The notes: a model not told the origin generated them from the letters alone. DNA of 64,000 nt from Sphingomonas aerolata (GCF_003046295.1 NZ_PZZN01000001.1:640812-704811); one strand, 5' to 3'. Shown: positions 26,781-35,436, counted from the stretch's first letter. Translations and numbers: made by a program.

Positions 26781-27560
26781 TTGAACCAGGCGCATACCCC
26801 GCCGTCGATATCCAGCGATCAAGCCTGAAATAATGAGGATCGCGGCAGCGCTGGTCGCTACCGCAATAGGTCCGGAAGCCTGACCACCCGCCGCGAAGAT
26901 AGCAGCAAGCGCCCAAAGGAAAACAGCTGCGTACGGTAGATTGCCACGTCCTCGGACCAGCACGATGGCCGCGATGAGTCCAGCAATCACGATCACCGCT
27001 GCACCGATCCCCGGAGCGGCTGCCCCCCCCTCCACGCCGTGATACCTCAGGCTAGCCGCGATGTTGACGGTGGTAGCGACGGTCAACCATGCGGCGAGCG
27101 CGCTCAACGGAAGGTACGCACACCACCACGCACTTCTCGACACCGTCGCATTCGACAGGGCATGATAGGCAACGATCAGGCACGTCAGCGTGAAGGTAAT
27201 GATCAGAACCGATACGAAGCTTAACCCGTAAAACTGCGTGTAAGCAGCCCAGAGTGCATTTCCCAAAAATGCGCCAGCTGCCGGCCAGCGCAGGTGATGA
27301 AGCAACGCATCTTGGCGCTGTGCCGGCAGGGCCTGAAAAACGGCAAACACCGTGGCTCCGAGGTAGAGCGCGCCCCAGATCGAGAATGCCCAGCCTGCTG
27401 GGGTTATCAAGGTTCGGACCGCCAGAGACCGGGATCCGATAGGCTCACCGATCCCAATCTGCGGTAAAAGAGGCGTCAGAATTTGAAGCGCTGCTGTCAG
27501 CAGCACCGCGAGATGCGGCAGATTTAACGCGGTCCGTTGGGATAAGGTATTCGTTGCCAT
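26703..27560 (-). CDS. Polytopic membrane protein, TspO/MBR-like
   Basis: Starting at ATG 27560 (MATNTLSQRTALNLPHLAVL) gives 285 residues with about nine membrane helices. A longer frame from ATG 27668 adds 36 residues with no membrane or signal character. The segment TPAGWAFSIWGALYLG and several tryptophans and tyrosines near helix ends resemble tryptophan-rich TspO/MBR-related proteins, though the size is about twice that of classical TspO. The ligand is unknown. The gene overlaps the MipA gene tail to tail, so antisense interference between the two 3' ends is possible. Confidence 0.7.
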   Translation of the reverse strand: MATNTLSQRTALNLPHLAVLLTAALQILTPLLPQIGIGEPIGSRSLAVRTLITPAGWAFSIWGALYLGATVFAVFQALPAQRQDALLHHLRWPAAGAFLGNALWAAYTQFYGLSFVSVLIITFTLTCLIVAYHALSNATVSRSAWWCAYLPLSALAAWLTVATTVNIAASLRYHGVEGGAAAPGIGAAVIVIAGLIAAIVLVRGRGNLPYAAVFLWALAAIFAAGGQASGPIAVATSAAAILIISGLIAGYRRRGMRLVQLQVEPESVADTQGELGPPSPFADER

Positions 27561-27750
27561 TTTTCCACAACGGCCGATCGGCTTACGCGTTGCAATGTCA
27601 CAAAGGAACTCGGTTGCATTCAGCGCTATCGTATCTAAACGGTCCTCGGGCGCCTGACATATTGTCATTTACCCGAGGCTTCAGTGGGACGATCCAGAGG
27701 CCTTTACCCACAATCTCGGTTGCGACGCAAAAGCGGCATCTTGTCCTGTC

Positions 27751-28035
27751 CTAAAGTGCGGAGGATAAGACGCAATATACCAGGACCGGTACGCCAACCA
27801 AAACGATCAAAAGTAACAGGTTGAGCTCCATAAGTCGGCTCAGCCAGTCCTTACCTTCATTCTGCCGGGCTTCGGCATCGGCCTTAGAATAGCCTTCTAC
27901 GATTTCCAGATCGAATTTGTTCGAGAAAAAGCTTTGTGGTCGCATCCGCAAGAAAGGCTGAGGTGCTGGATTGGCAGCTTGATGCTGACGGTCATCCTGA
28001 CACAAATCATCGGATTTCGAGACTTGGTTTTCCAC
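27751..28035 (-). CDS. Small membrane-anchored protein, hypothetical
   Basis: The 94-residue product has a polar N-terminus, a charged middle (FDLEIVEGYSKADAEARQNEG) and one C-terminal membrane helix (LLLLIVLVGVPVLVYCVL). It therefore looks like a tail-anchored inner-membrane protein. No family is recognised. The start ATG at 28035 has no strong ribosome site, and an internal start is possible. It is transcribed away from the repeated leader and DUF465 gene on its right. Confidence 0.5.
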   Translation of the reverse strand: MENQVSKSDDLCQDDRQHQAANPAPQPFLRMRPQSFFSNKFDLEIVEGYSKADAEARQNEGKDWLSRLMELNLLLLIVLVGVPVLVYCVLSSAL

Positions 28036-28289
28036 TACACGGTTTCCACTTATTCGAGATCATGGGCGCGCAGAACGCATCCCAAAGGTCAGATCGAATA
28101 AAGCCCGAACTCGAACGGCAGTGGCCGCGAGCTCGGGCTAAGCGCGTGCGGCGAGTTGGCCGGCGTGGTCGCGGAAACGCTTATGTGTCGCAGGAGCGTA
28201 CATGTCAGTAACATCGGGGACCCGTGTCCTAATGTCAACTCGTGCAAATCCATTCGCTCTCCTATTGACCTTGACCGGCTAAACCCTAG

Positions 28290-28385
28290 CTTGAGGGAGC
28301 GGGCCGGGCCCCTCTGGCGGTCGTCTCAAGACGAACGTGATGTCGGACCGCATCGGGTTATCTCGATGTCTAGGCCTGGCCTGTT
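28290..28385 (+). ncRNA. Candidate structured RNA leader, copy 2 (upstream of second DUF465 gene)
   Basis: Second copy of the leader at 24440. The closing stem pairs GGCCGGGCC at 28302-28310 with GGCCTGGCC at 28373-28381. The variable hairpin here is CGTC-TCAA-GACG, different bases from copy 1 but still paired. The conserved block with CATCG-GGTTATCT-CGATG follows. It ends about 56 bp before the DUF465 TTG start. Upstream, CCGTGTCCTA also recurs in both copies at different distances. Confidence 0.5.
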
Positions 28386-28440
28386 TGCCTGCTTTCATCG
28401 CGACTGATCCGATCGTTCAATCGTTGGTTGGAGAGCGGCT

Positions 28441-28614
28441 TTGCCTATATTTTCTCACAAGTTGACCCAGTTGCATGCCCGGCTGGATGAGCAGATCCGC
28501 GTCGAGATGAAGCGACGCATGCCCGATACCTTGCGGCTATTTCGGCTGAAGCGGTTGCGTCTCGACGTAAAGGACCGCCTGCACGCACGCGCCTTGCAGC
28601 CGCGATTCAGCTGA
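28441..28614 (+). CDS. DUF465-family small protein, copy 2
   Basis: This 57-residue protein starts at TTG 28441 with GGAG seven bases upstream and reads MPIFSHKLTQLHARLDEQIR. It has the classic DUF465 pattern: LH-x-x-LDEQIR, RRMPD, LRLFRLKRLRLDVKDRL. It is closer to the family norm than the copy at 24597. It is preceded by the second copy of the conserved leader and followed after 92 bp by a small secreted-protein operon. Function is unknown; such helices may bind nucleic acid or partner proteins. Confidence 0.78.
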   Translation: MPIFSHKLTQLHARLDEQIRVEMKRRMPDTLRLFRLKRLRLDVKDRLHARALQPRFS

Positions 28615-28706
28615 ACCGACACGCTGAACCATCGTTGTAGGATCATCGTCCGTAAGGATTGGCTTCACCGATCAGAATAGATCGGGATGGCAAAAGGAGA
28701 GCGAAA

Positions 28707-29156
28707 ATGGCCTATTTTCTAACCGCCAGCTTGGTGCTTGCTGCTACCGGTGCGGCCCTCGGCCTGACTGTCGATCATCAGAACCAGGTGGATCACCGCA
28801 GCGGTCCGGTCGCCGTCAAATATCGCGGCGACGTGGTCATCACCCATAAGCAGGTGGGCGCGGTTGCACCTGGCGGAAGACCGTCGTCGCTACGCTGCGA
28901 CTGGGCGGCGAGCATGTCGGTGGCGCGACACGCGGTCGCGGCATCGGGTACCAGGCTGGTGCGCAGCATCGACAGCGAACCGGTGATTTCGGGCACCCGG
29001 CCCGGCTGGTGCGTTACGAGCCATGGCGCGATCAAGAAGGAGGTCGCGACGAAGTCAGCGGACATGCAGCAGCATCTGGTAAAGCTGGCGCAGGAAGACG
29101 AGCAGATGCTGCGCGTCGAGCTCGACCAAATCCACGGTCCGCAGCGCGCAGGATGA
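28707..29156 (+). CDS. Exported hypothetical protein
   Basis: ATG 28707 with AAGGAG eight bases upstream gives 149 residues, beginning with a signal or anchor helix (MAYFLTASLVLAATGAALGL). The mature part is mixed, with two cysteines (LRCDWAASM and PGWCVTSHG) that could form a disulfide, and ends in a charged helix. I do not recognise the family. The stop overlaps the start of the porin gene as ATGA, so the two are translationally coupled and probably act together in the envelope. Confidence 0.65.
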   Translation: MAYFLTASLVLAATGAALGLTVDHQNQVDHRSGPVAVKYRGDVVITHKQVGAVAPGGRPSSLRCDWAASMSVARHAVAASGTRLVRSIDSEPVISGTRPGWCVTSHGAIKKEVATKSADMQQHLVKLAQEDEQMLRVELDQIHGPQRAG

Positions 29157-29902
29157 TCCGGCGCGTTCGATTGGCGGGCCTGCTCGGTGCCGCAAGTTGC
29201 GGCCTGATCACGCCCGCGTTTGCACAAGATGCCGGGTCGGTAACCTTGGAGGTGATGAGCGAAGAGGAACGGCGCGGGCTGAGTTGGAGTGAGGGACGTG
29301 CCGCGCTGGCAGGCGATATTCGCGGCTCGCGCGGCCGGCTAGATGCATCGGCGCGCGCGGTGACGCTTCGGAACAGCGTGCGACACGGCGGTGCCGATGC
29401 GGTCGTCGACCTATCAGTGGGAACCGGCTGGGATCTGGGTGCGGTGCGTATCCGCACCGACGCCACGGGCCACGCATTCGTGGGCGCGCGAGGGCGCATG
29501 GACTATGTCGAGGCCGGCGTCTCGGCAAGCTATGCCTATGGTCCGCTCTACGCCACGGTCGGCGTGATCGGCGCGCCTTCGCAGCGCGCGATCGGCGGCA
29601 GCAACGTGCATGTCTATGCGAACGCCAATGCCGGTATTCCTGGTACGCCGTTCACAATACTCACCGAACTGGGCCATTCGTCCGGCAGCGTCAGCGACCC
29701 CGTAAGGGCGGAGCGTCTTCGTCCAGGCGGCAGTTACACCAACTGGCGGCTCGGCCTAGAACACCGCCGCGACCGCCTGACGATCGGCGTCGATTATGTC
29801 GGAACCGACATTTCCCGAACCGCTAACGCCACCGCAGACAGGTTTGCCGATCGGCGCAACGCCGGCGACAGAATCATAGGGCGCGTCCAGGTTTCGTTCT
29901 GA
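29153..29902 (+). CDS. TorF-family putative porin
   Basis: ATG 29153 overlaps the previous stop by four bases and gives 249 residues. A signal peptide ends at PAFAQD. The rest alternates hydrophobic and polar residues as in a small outer-membrane barrel, with VEAGVSASYAYGPLYATVGV and a terminal phenylalanine (RVQVSF). The repeats and the GTPFTILTELGHSSGS segment fit the TorF-type porin family. Its solute is unknown. It is coupled to the small exported protein upstream, which may be an accessory of the barrel. Confidence 0.75.
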   Translation: MIRRVRLAGLLGAASCGLITPAFAQDAGSVTLEVMSEEERRGLSWSEGRAALAGDIRGSRGRLDASARAVTLRNSVRHGGADAVVDLSVGTGWDLGAVRIRTDATGHAFVGARGRMDYVEAGVSASYAYGPLYATVGVIGAPSQRAIGGSNVHVYANANAGIPGTPFTILTELGHSSGSVSDPVRAERLRPGGSYTNWRLGLEHRRDRLTIGVDYVGTDISRTANATADRFADRRNAGDRIIGRVQVSF

Positions 29903-30072
29903 CGATTACCGCGGTCAGCGAGTGCCAATTAACGCTGATGTGTACACGAACTGCCTCAACAGCACCGTCTGTATATGTTTGACAAACGGCCGGGGCTGTT
30001 GAAAATATTCTGACGTCGCGCTCCTGATCGTCTCGACCGGGATTGATTCCGAGAACGCCCTATCCGTCTCGA

Positions 30073-30345
30073 TCATCGTTCGGTTGCGGGATTAGAAGTC
30101 GTGGATATTAAGTTTTGCTGGTAAGCGATCTTGTTTGCTGCTGCCTTCAAGATATAGGGCTCATTGCTATTAAAGGGCCGTGACAAACTATCGGGAATAG
30201 CACGCAACGCGATTGCCGTTCGAAGGCAGCTATGAAGATGCGCGCCTACCAACGGTTGATCACCAGCATCCGCGACCGCCAAAGCTTCACAGATAATCGT
30301 TATTAGACGCTCGAGGTGCTGAGCGGTTGTTTCGCCATCCATCAT
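30073..30345 (-). CDS. Small cytoplasmic hypothetical protein
   Basis: The 90-residue product (MMDGETTAQHLERLITIICEALAVADAGDQPLVGAHLHSCL, shown in part by motif LVGAHLHSCLRTA) is a helical protein resembling a family of short sphingomonad proteins of unknown role. Its ATG overlaps the TGA of the 49-residue gene upstream as ATGA, so the two are co-translated. The C-terminal 40 residues are more variable. A 170-bp gap after its stop holds nothing recognisable. Confidence 0.6.
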   Translation of the reverse strand: MMDGETTAQHLERLITIICEALAVADAGDQPLVGAHLHSCLRTAIALRAIPDSLSRPFNSNEPYILKAAANKIAYQQNLISTTSNPATER

Positions 30346-30491
30346 TGCTTCAAAGCCTTGATCATTTTGGCGTACCCGGCAGCACGTTCCAAATGAGCGA
30401 TGCGAGCTGAAACGTCGCTACTGGCTTCGGCCTGTTCTCGCGCGCGCGCTTCGTTACGAACAAGAGTGCTAAGATCGCTCGCGTTGGACAC
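30342..30491 (-). CDS. Small 49-residue helical protein
   Basis: A GTG at 30491 has GGAG seven bases upstream and opens a 49-residue frame (MSNASDLSTLVRNEARAREQ). The product is one charged helix with likely coiled-coil character. Its stop overlaps the ATG of the next gene as ATGA. The good ribosome site and the coupling support it as a real gene. It is divergent from the GGDEF gene, so the 120 bp between them should carry both promoters. Function is unknown. Confidence 0.6.
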   Translation of the reverse strand: MSNASDLSTLVRNEARAREQAEASSDVSARIAHLERAAGYAKMIKALKQ

Positions 30492-30609
30492 GTTTATGCT
30501 CCTATCAAGCGGGAGCGCTCCAGCGTCTCTCAGTCGCCGCCATGCCATTAGCGAGTCGCGGCGATGTACCGACTTTGCACATGCCGTTAACCCGATGCCA
30601 ACCTCACTT

Positions 30610-32100
30610 ATGCTACCGTCCCCCATGGTAAACATAACCGGCATAGTCGACGAGGTAGCGCGGCTGGACGCGCTTCGTGCTCTCGATATGCTCGACACTC
30701 CCCCTGAAGCCGAGTTCGATGCCATCGCTGCAGGGGCGCGGCATCTCTTTGGCTGCAAGTTCGCATTCGTTTCGTTAGTTGACGCGGACCGGCAGTGGTT
30801 CAAGGCAGCGTGCGGCCTTGAGGCTAGCGAGACACCACGAGATGTGTCTTTTTGCACCCATACTATCGCAGCCGACGATCTGCTCGTCATCGCGGACACG
30901 CGCGAAGACCCGCGCTTTGCAACCAATCCTATGGTGGTGGTAACACCCTTTGTGCGTTTCTATGCAGGCGTGCCGTTGCGAGTGACACCACCAGGAGGAG
31001 GTGCCGCGCTTCCGATCGGTACCTTGTGCGTGGCTGACGACAAACCGCAGGATCCGACCCGCGAAAAGCTGGAGATACTCGCCGGTATGGCGCGAGTCGT
31101 CGAAGCGCTGCTTGAGGCGCGCCGGACCAGCAAAGAGAACCTACAGCTAGCGCTTGATCGCCAGGAGGTCCTCGGTGACATGGCTCGCACGCACAGACTG
31201 CTCCAGCACGCCGAACGTATGGCAAGGATCGGGTCGTGGCGCCTCGAGCTTGACGGCGAACGAGTACACTGGTCGGATCAGACTTACGCGATCCACGGCT
31301 TGGAACCGGGCTCGCAAGCGCAGCTTGCCCTAGCAATGCAGTTCTACCCTGATGACGACCGTGCCAAGCTGGAAGCAGCGCTAGACCGCTGTGTGCGGCA
31401 AGGGACTGCATGGGATCTGGAGCTGAACTTCACCGATGCTCAGGGGCGGCCCCGTCGCGTGCGCACATTGGGTGAGATCGATGAGCGCGCCGGTAAGCGT
31501 GTCGCCGTCATGGGAGTGATCCAGGACATCACGGATCGGTACCAATTCGAGCGCCGCCTGGTTGCGGTAGCTCGAACCGACGAACTGACCGGCATACCAA
31601 GCCGACGCGCCTTTAACGAAGAATTGGAAGTTGCGCTCGATCGCGCCCGGGAAGGTGCACCGCTTGCTATCGCAATCATCGATCTGGATCGGTTCAAGGA
31701 GGTCAACGACCGGCTTGGCCATGCGACCGGGGACAAGGTTTTGCAGGTGATGGCCGCCAAGCTGCAAGCAGTACAGTATCTGGGCGATCACTTCATCGCC
31801 CGACTTGGCGGGGACGAGTTCGTGCTGATCCTGCGCGGACGGCGTACGCAGGAAGAGCTCGTCCAAGACATCGCGCGATTGCTGGCGGATTTACGCTACG
31901 ACGTACCTGACGACCGTAACGTTATAATGGTGTCCGCGACGATCGGAGCCTGTGCCTATGGTGCCAGCTATGTCGATCGGGCTTCGTTGCTCAAAGAGGC
32001 AGACGAGGCTCTGTACCGTGCGAAGCGGATGCAGCGAGGCACGGGCGCTATTGCAGGCAACAGCGCCCATATCCAAAGTTTGGTTGGTGAGCCGCGTTAA
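30610..32100 (+). CDS. GAF-PAS diguanylate cyclase
   Basis: Reading from ATG 30610 gives 496 residues; ATG 30595 and 30625 are equally possible, and no clear ribosome site decides. Domains run GAF (about 10-165), a short coil, PAS (about 200-320), then GGDEF (330-490). The catalytic loop is RLGGDEFVLIL, an intact GGDEF signature, and FKEVNDRLGHATGD holds the metal and substrate residues. It should make cyclic di-GMP in response to a small ligand or redox cue sensed by GAF or PAS. No EAL domain follows. It is divergent from the small two-gene operon to its left. Confidence 0.88.
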   Translation: MLPSPMVNITGIVDEVARLDALRALDMLDTPPEAEFDAIAAGARHLFGCKFAFVSLVDADRQWFKAACGLEASETPRDVSFCTHTIAADDLLVIADTREDPRFATNPMVVVTPFVRFYAGVPLRVTPPGGGAALPIGTLCVADDKPQDPTREKLEILAGMARVVEALLEARRTSKENLQLALDRQEVLGDMARTHRLLQHAERMARIGSWRLELDGERVHWSDQTYAIHGLEPGSQAQLALAMQFYPDDDRAKLEAALDRCVRQGTAWDLELNFTDAQGRPRRVRTLGEIDERAGKRVAVMGVIQDITDRYQFERRLVAVARTDELTGIPSRRAFNEELEVALDRAREGAPLAIAIIDLDRFKEVNDRLGHATGDKVLQVMAAKLQAVQYLGDHFIARLGGDEFVLILRGRRTQEELVQDIARLLADLRYDVPDDRNVIMVSATIGACAYGASYVDRASLLKEADEALYRAKRMQRGTGAIAGNSAHIQSLVGEPR

Positions 32101-32183
32101 TCTGCTTTGACCCCGGCACCTGGTTGGCGAGAATAGGATTCAGGGATTTTGCATGTGACAATAGGCCGATAAGCACCGGACTG

Positions 32184-32519
32184 ATGAAGATCCCCGTCTT
32201 GCTGGTATCCGGTGTCCTGTACTGGCTTTTCGTCTGCTGGGTGACAGGCGCGGCGGAACCCTGGGATGCCGACGCCTACTGGCGTCTCTGGTACCCCGCC
32301 TCGTTGGGCCTAGCTGCGCTAACAGGGGCAGCGTTCAAGACGAGGGGGTGGATGGCAGGATTCATCCTGACGTTTGCCCAGCTTCCTGTGATATGGCTCA
32401 CCGCCGGGACTATCTCGCTCTGGGTAATCGGCCTGGCAATTTCCTGCGTCCTCGCTGTGCCGGCTGTCGCAATCTCAGCTTTTACCGGCTGGTTTGCCGC
32501 TCGCTCACGACCGTTGTGA
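32184..32519 (+). CDS. Small four-helix membrane protein
   Basis: ATG 32184 gives 111 residues made of four hydrophobic helices (IPVLLVSGVLYWLFVCWV, ASLGLAALTGAAF, MAGFILTFAQLPVIWLTAG, WVIGLAISCVLAVPAVAIS). A longer frame from 32124 adds a non-membrane start without support. I do not recognise the family. It follows the diguanylate cyclase gene by 84 bp and could be expressed with it. Confidence 0.55.
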   Translation: MKIPVLLVSGVLYWLFVCWVTGAAEPWDADAYWRLWYPASLGLAALTGAAFKTRGWMAGFILTFAQLPVIWLTAGTISLWVIGLAISCVLAVPAVAISAFTGWFAARSRPL

Positions 32520-32739
32520 CAAGTCGCGAATGGATCCGCCTGTGCATCAGTAAAGATCATGGTAGGACCCGTTCGCCCGGGCTGGACGGTGCCCTTACCC
32601 GCCTTCCCACAAACGAACCGTTGAATGAGAAGGCCGCCCGCCCCGACCGATGTGTAAACGCTCACGCTTTCTGTCGGTGTTCTGACGCGCTCGTTGTCGT
32701 CCGTGTCTCGACGCGCAGTAATTAGGAATGTCCGGGTTC

Positions 32740-32800
32740 GGAAGGAAACCGACCCGTCCGCTTTCGGGAAGGCGGGGGGCGATAGCCGACATTGGGCAGC
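32740..32800. repeat. Dispersed intergenic hairpin repeat (GTCCGCTTTCGGG type), copy 1
   Basis: The block CCGTCCGCTTTCGGG-A-AGGCGG-GGGCGATAGCCGAC recurs near 56226-56270 with few changes. In the other copy TCCGCTT and AAGCGGA form a perfect stem. It lies in a 330-bp gap before the VOC gene that holds no other feature. Confidence 0.5.
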
Positions 32801-32851
32801 TGCAGCCTTTCCCGAAAAGGAGGGTGAAGCGGGAAAACGTCCGCCGGCCCA

Positions 32852-33313
32852 TTAACGGGCTGGCGGCTGCATAAGCTCTATCGTGATATGATCGGGGCCT
32901 GAAACGTAGGCAACCAACGTTCCCTTCCTTGGCCCACCCGCGATCGGCAACGGACTACCCTTCGCCTTCCATCCTGCTGCCTCGACGCGGGCAATAGCGA
33001 CATGGATATCGTTTACGGCCAGAGCCAGGTGGGCCGCACCGATCGCCCCCGCGCTGTTGGGCACCGCACCGTTCTGGCGCCCTTTTGAATATTGCAACAG
33101 TTCGACGACATAGCCGTCCGGTGCCCTGACGATCGCCGTTTTGACATTAGGATTATCGACACCGGTCACCTGATGCAGGAAATCGCCCCCCATTTCCGAT
33201 TGCCGCTCAAGTGTGAAACCGAGCGCTTCCGTCCAGAAGCGAACGGCTTCGTCTAAAGACGATACGGCGAAGCCTGTATGGTCCACGGCAATAACGTTTA
33301 CGGCGTCTGTCAT
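32852..33313 (-). CDS. VOC-family (glyoxalase/dioxygenase-like) protein
   Basis: ATG 33313 gives a 153-residue single VOC module of paired beta-alpha-beta-beta-beta repeats. Metal-ligand-like residues are H in VDHTGFAVSSLDEAVRFW, E in VVELLQYS, H in GAAHLALAVNDI and E in ITIELMQPP, the usual H/E-x-H-E set. Members include glyoxalases, ring-cleaving dioxygenases and resistance proteins; the substrate here is not evident. A longer frame from 33601 adds low-quality sequence and is not used. Both flanks are noncoding and repeat-rich. Confidence 0.8.
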   Translation of the reverse strand: MTDAVNVIAVDHTGFAVSSLDEAVRFWTEALGFTLERQSEMGGDFLHQVTGVDNPNVKTAIVRAPDGYVVELLQYSKGRQNGAVPNSAGAIGAAHLALAVNDIHVAIARVEAAGWKAKGSPLPIAGGPRKGTLVAYVSGPDHITIELMQPPAR

Positions 33314-33499
33314 TACTTCACTCTTACTTGGCCGTGCTTGCGATGTCAGGACCTGCGCCGGCTTCAACCGACACCAACAGCATGGCGGACATGATCTTAA
33401 TGGTGACGCTTTAACGCTTGAGCTTCTTCCCAAAAAGGAACTCATAGCGGGACAGTCGCCGGGGCGATCACGGCGAAAGCCGTCCAAGGCACTCCGTTT

Positions 33500-34000
33500 C
33501 CCAAAATCCGTTCCCGATTGCTCTTTCCCGAAATGGCCTGTTGGAGACGTAGAAACGGGAAAGATCGTGCCGGTTTCGGGAGCCCGGATCGCCATCCCCA
33601 ACGTCCGCTAATGGGCGGCAACAACCAAGCTGCTACTGGGCGCCGACTGCCCGCCACACCCCGTCGCAAAACACACGATAGTCGCCAATCGGCGCTGGCG
33701 ACGGTATTTTCCGACGATCGAGCGGCTGCCGTCCGAAATCACCCTTTTTCGGACAGTCGTATTTACGACCGGGTTTTCCACACATCTGACCGCTGAACGG
33801 CAATAATTGGTGGGGAACGGACAGGCAGCTTTCAGACGGGAGTTGAGCGAAAGCGGACATAGCCTTGTCGCGGAAGTGCTGATTTTTGCGACACGCGAAT
33901 TGCTGCCGGCTGTCGGAATGATATGTGTCGAAAACCCCTGTTTGTCGAACCCCCGTGATTGAAGTGAGGCTTCGACACATCTGCCCGCTGGACCGCTATG
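33500..34000. repeat. Repeat-rich noncoding region with copies C and D of the dispersed element
   Basis: The stretch 33314-34087 has no convincing gene. Copy C (33640-33800) matches copy B at 22430 over about 160 bp, including AGCGGCTGCCGTC and CACATCTGACCGCTGAACGG. Copy D (33909-33992) is a more diverged 70-bp version. At 33505-33560 the block TTCCCGATTGCTCTTTCCCG and GGAGACGTAGAAACGGGAA recurs near 56077-56132. Confidence 0.6.
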
Positions 34001-34087
34001 ATTGGTAAACACGCGACGGACAGAGGGCGCAATAATCGTCGTGGTCGACGTGGGGGAGGCGTAGACGGGCACGTGACAAATGAAAAA

Positions 34088-34123
34088 TAGCAAACGGCAA
34101 ACGGCAAACGGCAAACGGCAAAC
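34088..34123. repeat. Short tandem repeat of heptamer CGGCAAA
   Basis: Four to five perfect copies of a 7-bp unit (AAACGGC) in a row in noncoding sequence. The unit is not a multiple of three. Nothing identifies a function; it may be replication slippage. Confidence 0.7.
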
Positions 34124-34159
34124 GTTGAGCTATATGACTACGAGGTACAGGAGAGTGTT

Positions 34160-34561
34160 TTATCTAGACCTACGGGCTTGAAAGTCGCAAGTTGTTACAA
34201 ATAAGTCGCCGGGTGTTCTGCCTACCTTCTGAGAGCGACGACTTACCGCCTGCTTAAAGCGCATTATGGCGCCAACCGGCGAAGAGTTTTGTTCCAACGT
34301 TCGAAAGCACTTCAGCGCGGCGGGTGACAATCGCCCTTTGATCATTCGGGCGTCTGGCAAAACTACGCCCGGAACACCGTCCGTGACGAGTTCGATTTCA
34401 AAGGTGCCGTCGTCATTTTACCATCCCGATGACCTCAATCGGTGTTGTCGCCCTTTTCGCTCGGCGCAAGTTCGGGTCAAGGCAGCATGGCCATACCATC
34501 GAGCAATGTCGCTGTATCGCATGCCGATCATGACGATGAGGTTTAGGAGGCGACGTCGCAT
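34160..34561 (-). pseudogene. Possible broken gene of unknown family
   Basis: An ATG at 34561 with GAAGAG upstream opens 47 codons (MRRRLLNLIVMIGMRYSDIA) and meets TAA at 34420-34418. The same frame then continues for 85 codons to 34160 (NDDGTFEIELVTDGVPGV, then SPAALKCFRTLEQNSS). Both parts look protein-like, so a single interrupted gene is possible. No family is recognised; it could also be two chance frames. Confidence 0.25.
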
Positions 34562-34751
34562 TTGCTCTTCATATATAAGCCTCGAATGACTGCAAGTAAG
34601 CGTTCTGCTGTTGCAAATAATAGACCTTTTGCCGAAAACAGTTCACGCGTACGATCTGTAAAGAGGTGACGCGCCAAAGGTAGTTCAGGCCGCTTCAATT
34701 AATATTCTCGCTCCGCTGCTCAAATGAACCGAGACGCCTCTATGCTTGCCC

Positions 34752-35276
34752 TCAGAACGGCTTCTCGCCAAAGTAGTTTCCAGCGCTGTTGTATCGACAG
34801 ACGAGAACGTCTTCGCGCACTCCGGTAGCCTCGGCGCATCCGACCTCGTGCGTGTCACGCCACATCAACTGTGTGTAGTGGCCTACGTCCCCGATCCTGC
34901 CGGTGACGCTATTATCAGGAAACAACCCAGGCTTATAATGCCGCTTTTCTCTCACCCAAGCCTCTACACGAGCCTCGAGAGGATAATAACCTTTCGTTCC
35001 CGCCCAGAGGTTTTCTCCCTGTGGATCGGACGGCAATTCCGGCGCGTGCTCGAATGCTCCCGTTGCGGCGAGATGATCGGCCCAACGCTGCGCCGACTGC
35101 GCCAACCCGGCATTCCAGCGCAAAGGCGCGATGCCCAGCGCCGCTCTCTCCCGATTGTGCACCGTAAGAATACGGACGTCGAAGATCGAAGCCAAGCTGG
35201 TTGCGCCGATCAGAAACGGCGAGGATAGAAATAGTACAGCAACCGCTTTCTTTGATAGTAACACTTTGCCCGGCAT
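34752..35276 (-). CDS. CAP-domain (SCP/PR-1-like) secreted protein
   Basis: From ATG 35276 the protein has 174 residues: a signal peptide or anchor (LLSKKAVAVLFLSSPFLIG) and one CAP domain. The domain begins ILTVHNRERAALGIAPLRWN and includes the family motifs GENLWAG, VGHYTQLMWRDTHEVGCA and VCRYNSAGNY. The two histidines, H in VGHYTQ and the one in the N-terminal VHNRER, form the known CAP cavity. Bacterial CAP proteins are exported, with roles in lipid or wall binding that remain unclear. An earlier in-frame start adds residues without signal character. Both flanks are noncoding. Confidence 0.85.
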   Translation of the reverse strand: MPGKVLLSKKAVAVLFLSSPFLIGATSLASIFDVRILTVHNRERAALGIAPLRWNAGLAQSAQRWADHLAATGAFEHAPELPSDPQGENLWAGTKGYYPLEARVEAWVREKRHYKPGLFPDNSVTGRIGDVGHYTQLMWRDTHEVGCAEATGVREDVLVCRYNSAGNYFGEKPF

Positions 35277-35436
35277 AATGTCGAATGCTCCGTTAAGTAA
35301 CGGACGTTGGCACGGCATTCTATCGGGAGGGTTGCTATGTTCGGTTAGCAATGCGTTAAGTAAGATCGCTTCTCGAGCTTCACTTCGGCTGCGGGGACTT
35401 GGGGTTTTAGCCTATAACAGCTGTCTTGAGGTCAAG

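Noticed and set aside
30342..30926. 194-codon minus-strand frame
   Set aside because: Most of it is antisense to the GGDEF gene; only the last 49 codons, with their own GTG and ribosome site, were kept.
34088..34123. Possible CRISPR or iteron
   Set aside because: A 7-bp unit without spacers, far from any Rep or Cas gene.
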